Shown here piece after piece: positions 34,741-44,069 of a stretch of 64,000 nucleotides of DNA. The notes under the pieces are model-generated. The model had not been told where the DNA came from and did no database searches. It saw only the letters and a program-made list of their open reading frames with translations. The translations under genes and the position numbers were made by a program. Location of the stretch: positions 124,001-188,000 of the forward strand of contig JANTQF010000032.1 in the NCBI GenBank assembly GCA_032988165.1. Direction: 5' to 3'. The DNA comes from Emmonsiellopsis sp. PD_33. Lineage: Eukaryota; Ascomycota; Eurotiomycetes; Onygenales; Ajellomycetaceae. Position 1 is the first letter of the stretch. Every line of letters starts with the position of its first letter.

Positions 34741-35940
34741 CTATAGGTAATAGTAAGATTAAGATATGAGAGGATAAAGCAATGATATGCATTAAGATAA
34801 TGCATATAAATAGCATGAGTTTGCAGTTTCATAAAAATATTATTACTCTGAGGAAGGAATGTTTTGATTACTATTAAAGGCTTGATATTTGATTGATCAA
34901 TATATAGAAATAATCTATTTGATGTGAATTGAATATAGGAGGAAATAGATTATAACTATGCAAATTCCTGTAAGATCTCTCCACTCAAAGTGTCAACAAC
35001 TTTAATATGTGGGGGTGTGGGGGGATTATGCATAATAGAGGTGACTTTGGGGGTATTAGAATATATCAGGCATTCAAATTCATTAAGAAGGATAACTTTA
35101 ATAGCATTGCAGTGGCACTAACCACTAAGATGACTGGCCTGTTCTGAGGTTATGAGTATGATGTAGATGTGCTGGCCAGAATTGATATTATAAGTATAGA
35201 GCTCAGAAGAGTCTATAGATGATAGGTATAGCTTATTCTATCCTATTAAATAGAGAATGTTTGGTGTCACCCATGATAACTACTTTGCTTGGGAGAGGGA
35301 TTAGATGATAACAAGGTTACTAGGATTCAAATTAATAATAATATATAAATATAACTAGATAAAAGAAAATATTAAATAGAGTATACTTGAGGGTGGATCT
35401 GGACCTATCAAAAACACACACTATACTAGAAGAGTTGACAAGGAGATGGTGAGATGAATTGAGAGGATAAGAAACTTAAAGAAGTATTAGATTACTAATT
35501 ATTTTACTAGTGAGAATTTGCCAGTGTACATTTGAAGAATCATAATTGACAGGGGGAGAATGGATATTATTATCAGTCCTAACAATATATTAGCCTGCAG
35601 TGGCAAAGAAGCTGAGTAAGCTAATAAAAGTAATTTCAGTTGATCTACTAATGATATATTTATATAATATATTAGCTGAGTATTTTATATTTTTAGTAAG
35701 TACATACAGAGAGTTAGGGGAAATAACATACTAAAATTGTGAAATTATTTAGCTTGAAGATCAGTATCACAAGGGGGAAGTTAGGTTTGAAAGTCTGGTA
35801 AGTGATAATGCAAGCTAAAAAGAGGGATGTATGATTTAATGTATTCATTTCATTTATAGCTGATTAGTTGCAGTTTGTAGAGTTTGAAGGCAGGGAGATG
35901 TTGCAGAATGAGTGGAAAGTATATAGAAGATATATACTGT
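34740..35940 (-). pseudogene. F-box family unit 13 (decayed)
   Basis: The P-Q-N-D-equivalent block is at 34835-34870 (TATTACTCTGAGGAAGGAAT on plus). The L-I-G block is near 35240-35260, A-G-x-Y near 35585-35605, and a possible F-box remnant (L-P-A-F-K-L-Y-K-L-Q-L-I-S) is on minus at about 35870-35910. A paralogue lies at 49469-50590. Confidence 0.55.
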
Positions 35941-37020
35941 AGTGGATTATAAGAGTTATATATGAATTAGACTGGTATTAGGGTTTGATGGTTGCTGATA
36001 ACAAGAGATATTAGAAATCCTAGAGTTATAATAGTAAAATAAACTATTAGTCTCTAATTTGGTGAGAATTGAATGTTAATGGTAATAAAATCAGGTAGCT
36101 CAAAATAAAGAAATATGTACTATTAGAGATAAGCTATAAGGCTCTCTTGCCAACATGTCAACTAATAGAAAGTTGATGCATGTAAACAGAATTGATTCCT
36201 CAGGTATTATCAAAGAGAGATAAAGATGAAAGGATGTTATCATTAAGAGAGAAAATTACAGGGGTGAATTAATAGAGTATATCAGAAAGTGATGAAAGAG
36301 GAGTCTTCTGTCTTTGAAAAGCTACATGTCAGATAAAGAAGGTAGATGGTAGTGATAAACTCTATCTAATAAATAAAAAAATAATAGTGGCCTGACAATG
36401 TTGATCACCACTAAAATCAGATTGTGGAGAAAAGTGAAGTAAAAGCTGTAATAATAATAACTAAGCTGAGTATTAAAAGTAAAGGTCTAATGAGCTGATG
36501 AGAGTACATATCTGATTAATTGCTAAGTGAACTGATCAGAGAAAAAAGATGATAGTAAGAGGAATAATTAGAAGAGGGAAAAATGAAGGTATAGTCAGTC
36601 TGTACATAATGCACACAGTGGTGAGTTAACACAACAGATGCAAGAGAGAAGATATGGTCCCTGAAAAAGAAAATAAGGTTGAAAAGAAAGGGAGGACAGA
36701 ATGGAGAGATAATAGATAAGATAATAATATTAAGAGGAAGATAGATAATAAATGGTATGAATGAGAAAAAAATAGAATGAAGATAAAAGTAGATTATTTG
36801 ATAATATTATAAAGTAATAAAAAAAGTGAGATTATAAGACACTATTATGCTAAAAGACACAATGAGTAGATGGTCTAATATTAAGGTTCAAACAAATAAG
36901 GAAAGCACAGTAGATAGTCTACTATGAAAGCTAGTAAGAGATAGGCAATAAAATGAAAGAAAACTGTAAGGAAACAGCTGAGATATCTCATTTCTATATA
37001 AACTTAAGTGGTGTGAAATA
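35941..37020. other. Spacer inside duplicated block
   Basis: No gene is seen. It is present in both copies of the segmental duplication, and differences are transitions. Purine-rich patches occur (36655-36790). Confidence 0.45.
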
Positions 37021-37030
37021 GGCATAACAG

Positions 37031-38045
37031 TAGCTTCATGAGAAAGCAAGACTATTATTAGAGGTAAGAGAGTGTACTTAAGATTAGTTAGACTTTAAAC
37101 CTAGCTTCATGTATTGAGAAGAGAAAGAGGTAGTATGATAAGATACATCATAGTGATCCATCTAGTTCTACTAGAGAATAGTGAAGATGATAGCTTCATA
37201 AAGTAATGAAAAGAGAAGGGATGATACAACTAAGTGCATTATAGTAATTAATTAGATTAGAATACTAGCTGTACTGAAAGAGAGGAGAGAAGAACAATAT
37301 ACATTGCAGTGAGTTATTATCAGATTATAGTATATGATAAACACTTGGTAAAATGCATTACAGCAATGAATCAGGTTATACTTAGAGATAGATATAATGC
37401 CAGCTTCACTGAAGTGTTGTAAAGAAGAAGGATGGCAACAGAAGATTACATTGCAGGAAGAGATAATATTGTAATGGGAGATAAGTGCAAGACTAGCTTC
37501 ATCATGAGGAAGAATGATAGAGTAAAGTGCATCATAATAAGTAACTAGATTATAGTGTGGGATAGGCATAATGCCAGCTTTATAATGTAATGAGAAGAGA
37601 AAGAAAGGAAACTTAAGATGCATTATAATGATAGATTAAATTATATTTAGAGATAGACTCAAAGCTAGCTTCATAATGCAATGAGAAGAGGAAGGACAAC
37701 AACATGAGATATATTACAGTAATGAATCAGATTATACTTAACAATAGACTTAATAATAACTTTACTGTGCAATGAGAAGAGGAAGGGCACTAATAGGATC
37801 TTGAGAAATTACATTGCAGAAAGTAATGATATTATGGTAGAGGAGAAATGTGATATCTACCTTAATAATACTAAAAGAAAGGATGGCAAAGCAGAGTGCA
37901 TCACAATGAGTAATCTAGTTATACATGGGAATAGATATAACTTTAACTTCATCAATTATTAAAGAAGAAAATAGGACAGCAAAGCAAAGTACATTGCAGT
38001 GAGAGAAGAGATTATATGATGAGAATAAATATAATCCAGCTTCAC
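37031..38045. repeat. Minisatellite, about 92-base unit, about 11-12 copies
   Basis: The anchor word (TAGCTTCAT or a mutated form) recurs at 37031, 37102, 37191, 37267, 37401, 37493, 37574, 37667, 37757, 37857, 37944 and 38038. Units share GAGAAGAGGAAGGA, CATTACAGTAATGAATCAG and TTATACTTAGAGATAGA. A 123-residue frame (37252-37623, minus) shows a repeating protein pattern such as A-G-I-M-P-I-P-H-Y-N-L. Whether it was ever translated is unknown. Confidence 0.85.
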
Positions 38046-38075
38046 CCATGACATCATCAATCTGATTATGGAATC

Positions 38076-38255
38076 AGAATTAGGTCAAATCAGTAGGTAG
38101 AATTAGATTGAACCTTGAAATAGGAATGGGATTAGTTTTAATATTCTACCTGCTAAGCTCATTTTGAATAATCCCTACTCCAGCAAATCAGAGTGCATGA
38201 TTTTTGAACCCAATTCTGATTTCAGATCTAATTCTCTGAAAAATAGAGTTAGATT
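38076..38255. mobile_element. Inverted-repeat (MITE-like) element, copy 1
   Basis: AGAATTAGGTC at 38076-38086 pairs with GATCTAATTCT at 38225-38235 (one mismatch). Internal AATTCTGATT and AATCAGAATT words extend the symmetry. The copy at about 58195-58372 has kept GACCTAATTCT (58349-58359), but its left arm is mutated. A short non-autonomous element is plausible; no target duplication could be defined. Confidence 0.4.
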
Positions 38256-38690
38256 CTTTGCAGATTTAATGTTATCTTAATATCATTTCTAATAAATCTC
38301 TCTCTATCAATCTATTCTACCAGATATCTCTTCATCTATCACTAGCATATTGAGAGGCTAAATCTTATTTGCTTTTCACTTGTATAGTATGGCAACAATT
38401 AGGTGATAAAATCAAAAAGAAGACTCAGTAGAATTATAGAGAGAAAGGTCATGCAGTTAAATACTACAAACTCAATAAATTTCAGAGACAGAGTACTGCA
38501 AGAAAGGAAATATAGCATATAAGAATGACTGAAAGTACTATCACAAAATGGTAGGAACATGTGGTAGAGATTTCTGAGGCAATTAAATAGTAACCTCTGA
38601 TTAACTAAAGATATTTATTAGCTCTAGACTAGAAAATTATGATTGACTAGATTCTTCCTTATCATTCTTATATAGTAGAATTTCTACTCT
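38256..38690 (+). other. Possible decayed coding remnant
   Basis: On the plus strand from about 38390 to 38640 a basic, helix-rich reading appears (K-K-K-T-Q, G-H-A-V-K-Y-Y-K-L-N-K, then a T-E-S-T-I-T-K-W turn like a helix-turn-helix) with stops of the Q/R/W type. It could be the start of a transposase or DNA-binding protein, but it is too short and broken to assign. The opposite strand is also open but hydrophobic. Confidence 0.25.
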
Positions 38691-41566
38691 ATCATTCATC
38701 ATACTAATATAGCTGACTCTAACTTCATCTCTTCATCCACTACTACCATCACAAAGATCAGTCAGACTCAGTACTTCTAGTTTAAAGACTGATACTTGCC
38801 ATAAAGATCATCCAGCTATCTATTATCATAATTTCCTAGAGAATAGTCAAGAAAGGACATCTAATTGATCTTATCATCTAGGTTAAAAATCATGACAGTG
38901 ATACTACCCACATTATCTGTCTGTTGTGCTAATCAAGTTACATTTTCATAAGGATAGTCTAGAATGCACTCATGAGAATCACACTCTAAAATGAAGAAGG
39001 TTTGAGGTATAAATATAAATTCAATATAAATCAGAATATTCTTATAAATTTTAATAATACTATTATACTAATCATTAGCATTAAGGATCAGCTTGAGAGC
39101 ATCTTTCTGAATGATCAGGCCAAGATTTAAGGCAGTGCTCTTCATCATACAGTTGATCTCTATCTCACCATTGAATATGACTTCAGTTCAACCCTTTCCA
39201 ATACTAATAAAAAACTTGATATGGCTAATAAACATCAGATTCCATCAAGGATCATATTCCAAGACATGATGAGAGAGCTGAATGAAGAAGACTCTAGTAG
39301 ATTTCTTCTTAATTATATATTACTGAACTTTAGCTGGAAGATTCTGAAAGAATGTCTGCTGCAGCTGGGTAGAGTAGGCTATAATATCTTTAAGCTAAAT
39401 TTCTATAATCTTTTAACATATAATTTTCTTAAAGACAGTCTAGGTTACAACAGCACAGTTCTCCTTGTCCTTCATTTTAATAGAGAGTTTGAGACCCTTA
39501 GATTTTCTGGAACAGCAGAGGATAGTTTTCTTCTGAATCTCAAGCACTTCAGCTATCTCAGCATCAGATATAGCTTCATTAATTAGCTGGGTCAGCATTT
39601 CTTCCTGTAGTTAGCCATCAAGAAGGGTCTATAATTCATTGAGATCAGGTAAAGGCAAGATGATATTCTCAGTAAATAAAATTAATTTTTAGGAGTCATC
39701 TGAATAGTAATCAGCCCTTCAAGAATGAGTGGAAGGTAGGGCTTTCTCCTTTTCAATTCAGTTAGAGAGTGTAGATCAATTCTTATCAGCAGCTGACTCT
39801 TTACTCTTATTATTTTTAGTAGTAGTCTGAGTAACTATCACATTAGTAGCTTCTTCTATCTCACTATTCAAGTTATTCTCTTCTATACTGCTCTCAAATC
39901 TAACATTACATATACTAATAAAATTGACTGTCAGTAATGAACTGCTATTAGAGGAAATAAGGATGCTATCATCATTACAGAGTTTTGCTACTAATAGGAC
40001 AATGGGAGGTGTAGATCTCTACTCAAAAGCATACTCAATAATGACAATATATGATTCATACTGATTCATATTAATCTTCAGATCATACTGCATTATATGT
40101 CCATCAAAGTATTCACCCATTCTATTTCAATGGATCTTTTCTTGATTGATTAGCTCACCAATCCAGAGGTACTAAGAGAGTATATGAGACAAGTTACTAT
40201 AGTCCTAATAAGTACAAGAAGGATAATCATATTGTAACATACTTCCAGATCTAGGTTAATATGAATCACCAGAGCCACACTGCATCTCATAATAGGAAAT
40301 ATTTATAAGATCTCAAGCAGGATCAATAGATCCTTAATTGATGAGAACACATAGCATTATAGCTGATTATTGCATATTTTCTTGCTGCTGAAATTCTGTA
40401 ATAGCCAGTAACAGCACATTCATCCAATTAATAAGAGATTCAAGTAAGCTATTATTTAAATTCCTTAGAGCTAAATTAGAAGAAGTAGGTAGTACAGAAG
40501 AGGCTACTTAAGGTCTCAGCACAGTCAGGATAGGCAGATTGAAGATAGGCTGAATAGAAGGTAGCTGAGTGGGTGGCATTATATAGAAACCTAGGTTAGA
40601 TGTGATCATCTAGGCCATCTTTTCCTTAACTTCCTGAGATTCTACTGTGGCTTCACAAACCTTCAAAATCTTCCACTCAGATGGGTTGTTTTAGTCAAAC
40701 CTAGCCTTACAAAAAGCCTTCTTATAAACTCCATCAGGCAGGCCTCATAAGAACAACTAGCAGGCAAGAGATTCCTAGATTTCATTGTGGCTAATTAGTG
40801 ACTCAGTGATGATGTAGAATTAGCAGCAGAAAGTGAGAATGTCTTGACTAAAAGATTATTTAAAATTAGATAGAGCATTCAGATAGATTTAATTGTATAT
40901 TTACTGATAAGTATCATCCTGTCAGAACTCTAACATCAATCTGACCTTAACTTTCATCTAGGTTTGTAGGTTCTTCATCAGCTAATCTACATAGCCTTGC
41001 AGTTCCATAAAGTAATAGTTGCATAATACTGTTAAGATTTTATTCTTAGAAATATGATGCAGCTTTAGCACAGCATCAAACTGATTAATGAATTGAGTAA
41101 CATTCTTTCTATCAAAAGAGGGAGCTTCAAGAGATTTAGAAACTAATATGAGCATGACAAGCTACTAATAAATCATTTCACTTTCAGGAGATAAGACACT
41201 ACTAGGTATAGGCAGGCCTGATGAGGAATTAGTAGAGCCAGACATCTTCTTACTATTAATCTTAATTTTTGGCAGCAAAGCTGATGCTTTTCCTGACTGA
41301 GTTTAATAATGTGTAATGAAGTCCAATCAAGTATGCTTAGGAGACATATATTAATGGAGAAATAAATAGATAAGTAGCTCTTATTTATAAATGAGAAATA
41401 GATCAACAATGATGACAATATCTATGTCTTTTTGCAGGTAGAGATTCAGGGACTTAAGGAAGAGAAGGAACTGCAAGATCTGCTGTAGATTTTTCTTCTC
41501 ACTAGAGTCTGTATTTATTGAGGAATGGCTTGATGATTTCAATAGTTTGATGAGTCCATTCTTCAA
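38690..41566 (-). pseudogene. Gag/aspartic-protease-like pseudogene
   Basis: One minus-strand frame starts at ATG 41566 (M-K-N-G-L-I-K-L-L-K) and remains protein-like for about 2.9 kb. Only in-frame stops break it; codons at 41566, 41245 and 38968 are all in the same phase. Recognisable parts are a gag-like segment (S-K-S-L-E-A-P-S-F-D near 41110, F-L-*-G-L-P-D-G-V-Y near 40740), an acidic and Ser-rich linker (about 39800-40000), and a retropepsin-like end. That end has I-E-I-N-C-M-M-K-S-T-A-L (about 39140), E-C-D-S-H-E-C-I-L-D-Y-P-Y-E (about 38970) and S-I-T-V-M-I-F. The D-S/T-G active site reads K-S-T. No reverse transcriptase follows, so this is a gag-pro gene or an element remnant. Confidence 0.6.
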
Positions 41567-42084
41567 AGTTTTCTTCTAATAGTATTACTATTAGTGCAGC
41601 CACAAAGCTACAGGCCCACTCCAACCAAATGGGCCTATCATAAATTGAAATAAGAGAATTGCATTGAGCAGCACACTCAACAAAAGAAAAGAAAAAAGAA
41701 GAAAGAAACTCAGTATAGTCATTTATATCAATACTGTCATCTATTCATTCATTTATGATTCCAATCATGTGCACCAATGAAGCAGAGACAGGGTGTGTGC
41801 ATCAAATAGCACTGAACAGGGCAGCAGTAAACACAAGAAAAGAATTGATATTAATATTAAAGTAGAGGAATGTATTAGCAATTTATAGTACAAAATAACA
41901 TAGTAATAGAATGATAAGGCAACACACAAAAAGAAATAAAAGATCTATCTCAAAGAAGCATACACATGCATGAGAAATCCACAAATAAAACAGATAAAGT
42001 CTTGCTATGAAAGGAAAATATCTATCTCCATAGCACACTTAGTGGTGAAAGTCTTGGCAAAAAATTGATCTGACTTAATAGTAG
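41567..42084. other. Spacer left of chromovirus 1
   Basis: Slightly less AT-rich, with CAGCCACAAAGCTACAGGCC near 41596. I see no coding signal and no match to the sequence that would be expected left of the insertion (34740-34828). Confidence 0.4.
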
Positions 42085-42234
42085 ATCCCCACCACAATAC
42101 TATGCTCCAGCCAGGTCTGGGTGGAACTCTATGATGAGATATATGATGATATATATGATAAAGTTTGATGAGATGGTTGCAGGATATCTGGCTGGCAGAA
42201 TAATATATTACTAGTGTGAGAGTATGATAATTGC
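42085..42234 (-). repeat. 3' LTR of chromovirus 1 (left, outer end uncertain)
   Basis: Direct repeat of 49325-49470. Both contain AACTCTATGATRAGATATAT and GGCAGAATAATATATT-like words and end GAGAGTATGAYA on plus. On the minus strand the LTR starts TRTCATACTC, as expected for TGTCATACTC. Immediately inside (plus 42235 on) is a purine tract on minus (AGAAGGAGGCAAT), the polypurine tract. The far end could not be fixed. Confidence 0.65.
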
Positions 42235-42635
42235 CTCCTTCTAAAAGGGTTTAGTCTTTAAATTCTGGTCATGTGAGAAATAGGGGGGCAACAGGGGATT
42301 AAAGTGTTACAAGGTGAATATCAAATTCATACAGAGTTATCATGATGATGAGAGATAGATGAGGTAGAGAGATATAAGTAAATATTCTTTATACATAAAA
42401 AACTTCCTCTTAGCAATCATCTCATAATGTGCTCTGGTAAATCTAAAATCCATCTCAAAAATGCCAGAATAAGTGTGAAAATAAGAGAAAAACACACTGC
42501 AAAGGACAGAGTAAAGGCTAACAGAGGAAATAAATTAAAATAGCTATATTCATGTTTGTTTGTGCCTCTAATATTAAATACAAGTTTAAGAGACTCTGTT
42601 GGCCCTTCTTGCCTGTTATCACCAGTAAGTCTGAC
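42235..42635. other. Noncoding 3' region of chromovirus 1
   Basis: Polypurine tract on the minus strand at the left edge, then no recognisable coding. It would contain the promoter of the antisense plus-strand gene that starts at 42636. Confidence 0.4.
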
Positions 42636-42848
42636 ATGATACTAGGAGAGAGAGATAGAATCTAATATAAAATAGTGCCTCTATTTATTGCTATTTCTGC
42701 AAATAGGACCTCTAATTCTGATTTAGAGCCTGTATGTGCTGTGAGGTTGCTGAAATGACTCCAGTGCTGCCAGGAAGAAAGTGTTGAGAAGAAGAAGAAA
42801 AATCTTGGGGATAACATCTAGGAAGTCCCAGAATCTGATAACTTTAAT

Positions 42849-42901
42849 GTAAGTACTATAGATATGAATTGATAGTAACAAGTAGCTAATTGATTTTCTA
42901 G
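42849..42901 (+). other. Intron 1 of Cys-cluster pseudogene
   Basis: GTAAGTACTATAG at the 5' end, branch AGCTAATTG at 42884-42892, 3' end TTTTCTAG; 53 bases. The codons on both sides are in phase 0. Confidence 0.65.
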
Positions 42902-43336
42902 TTAGATGACAATCTATTGCCTGGGCCTAGTACTAATGATTCTGTCAGTAGCTTCCTGTGTTTTTCTCTGTTAGAAGATTGTGAGGATAGAGCTCTCTAT
43001 ATAGAGAGTTATTTTGAGTGATTAATAGAGGTAGAAGGCTCTTTAGAGTTAGGAAATGAGAAAGAGGAGGAGGATGAGGATGAAGATGAGAATAAGGAGA
43101 TTAATTAATATAAGCTAAATTTCTCTTTAGAGTCTTCTGAGTCCTCTGATTCTGATTCTGACCCCTCTGAGGAGTTAGAAGCTGATGATGCCCTAATAGA
43201 GAAATATTATGTAGATTGAGCCTTCTACCTGTGCTGTATGAAGCTTTTCTGCAATAGCTAGGAAGTAATGTGTGTGAAGTGATCACAGTATAATAACTGT
43301 AAGTACTACTGCAAAAATAATGCATGCTATCACCCT

Positions 43337-43393
43337 GTAAGTACTATTTTCCTGCCTATTTAGTTGCAACATGATTCCTAATAAAAACTATAG
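43337..43393 (+). other. Intron 2 of Cys-cluster pseudogene
   Basis: GTAAGTACTATTTT at the 5' end, branch TTCCTAATA near 43376-43384, 3' end AACTATAG; 57 bases. It follows the C-Y-H-P end of the Cys cluster. Confidence 0.65.
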
Positions 43394-43795
43394 GTACTGG
43401 CAAGATTTCATGGAAAGCTGTGAAAGATATAGGAGCTGGCAGATCTTAACTGTGTGGGACATGACATTTAGGAGTATCTTAAGGCCTTCTATTATTAGTT
43501 CACCTTTAATGTAGAAATCTACATTAGAAAGGAGGTACCTACTAAAGAGTAGGCTGCCTCCACACCTGCCTTGATGGGTTTAGAGTGTGCTGTCCTGCTG
43601 TGCTAGATTATGAAGAAATTGAAGAAGCAGAAGGAGGAGTTTTGAGAGATAAAGAAGTTACTAAAGAAGATGATAAGTGCAAAATCCCTTTAGATAATGC
43701 TGATATGTAGACTAATAATAGGATAGATGAAAGTAAAGAAAGAAGAGGCACACCCTGTTAATTAGAAGATATAAGGTTATGACTGGAAGTAGATT

Positions 43796-44069
43796 GTTCT
43801 GAGGTGTCTATAGTGTCTATATGAGGAGAGTATTTATCTTTTTCTTTTACTTTTCTTTTTTCTCCTGTGGTGCCTTCAGGCTAAAGAATATTAAATTGTT
43901 TGTCTGGCCCTTTTAGGCATAATACTCTTTTCAATTCCTTTTCTGATATGAGTTGACAACCTCATTAAACTCCTAAAACCCTTTTGCAAAACTAGGAGAA
44001 GAGTATTATCTATTCTTAGACCATGGAAACCTACCTACCTACTTAAAAACCCAGTGGGAGAAAAGAGTA
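43796..44069. other. Gap between antisense gene and pol end
   Basis: T-rich on plus (TTTTTCTTTTACTTTTCTTT near 43840-43860). I see no coding that connects to either side. Confidence 0.35.

Larger units (their letters stand above)
1120..35940 (-). repeat. Array of decayed F-box/propeller-like gene copies
   Basis: At least a dozen copies of one gene family lie head-to-tail on the minus strand. The same blocks recur in the same order: an F-box, then A-G-x-Y-I-x-W, then Y-L-I-G-x-x-K-L-Y, then L-N-x-S-E-H-L-V-Y, then F-L-P-Q-N-D-G-T near the C-terminus. The repeated Y-L-I-G/L-Y and 'L-K-I-I-D-T-S-N-G-K' blocks resemble strands of a PQQ/WD-type beta-propeller, which is my inference. F-box proteins normally link substrates to SCF ubiquitin ligases through Skp1. 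All copies carry many stops, and differences between copies are mostly transitions. The spacing of blocks is about 2.0-2.6 kb. Other pseudogenes interrupt the array at 7.5-8.2, 11.2-13.1 and 19.2-21.3 kb. Confidence 0.7.
34828..38255. repeat. Segmental duplication, copy 1
   Basis: Homologous to 49469-51712 plus 57282-58372. The offset at the left is 14641 (CTCTGAGG at 34846 and 49487). In about 100 bases compared from 35041 I counted 13 differences, all transitions. The block carries F-box unit 13, a spacer, an about 92-base minisatellite and an inverted-repeat element. The right ends of both copies fall at the same point, after AAAAATAGRGTTARA. Confidence 0.9.
42636..43795 (+). pseudogene. 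Cys-cluster protein pseudogene with two introns
   Basis: The plus-strand reading starts at ATG 42636. Exons are 42636-42848, 42902-43336 and 43394-about 43795, joined in phase 0 by introns of 53 and 57 bases (GTAAGTACTA...CTAAT...TAG each). Exon 2 has an acidic run (E-K-E-E-E-D-E-D-E-D-E), then S-D-S-D-S-D-P-S-E-E, then a Cys cluster Y-L-C-C-M-K-L-F-C-N, M-C-V-K, N-N-C-K-Y-Y-C-K and C-Y-H-P. This resembles the CxxC...C...CxxC...C-H-P cluster of fungal transposon-associated unknown proteins, with Arg-to-Cys changes from CGY-to-TGY. Exon 3 is helical and Lys/Glu-rich (K-K-L-K-K-Q-K-E-E-F). About 15 stops interrupt it. Function unknown; nucleic-acid binding is an inference. Confidence 0.6.

Noticed and set aside
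37031..38045. CRISPR-like regular repeats
   Set aside because: Units are contiguous, diverged and about 92 bases without unique spacers; this is a minisatellite in a eukaryotic context.
39221..39586. 121-residue plus-strand open frame
   Set aside because: Antisense to the single-phase gag/protease-like reading; few stops arise because TAA/TAG on one strand are TTA/CTA on the other.
43101..43325. 74-residue minus-strand open frame
   Set aside because: Reverse complement of exon 2 of the plus-strand Cys-cluster pseudogene.
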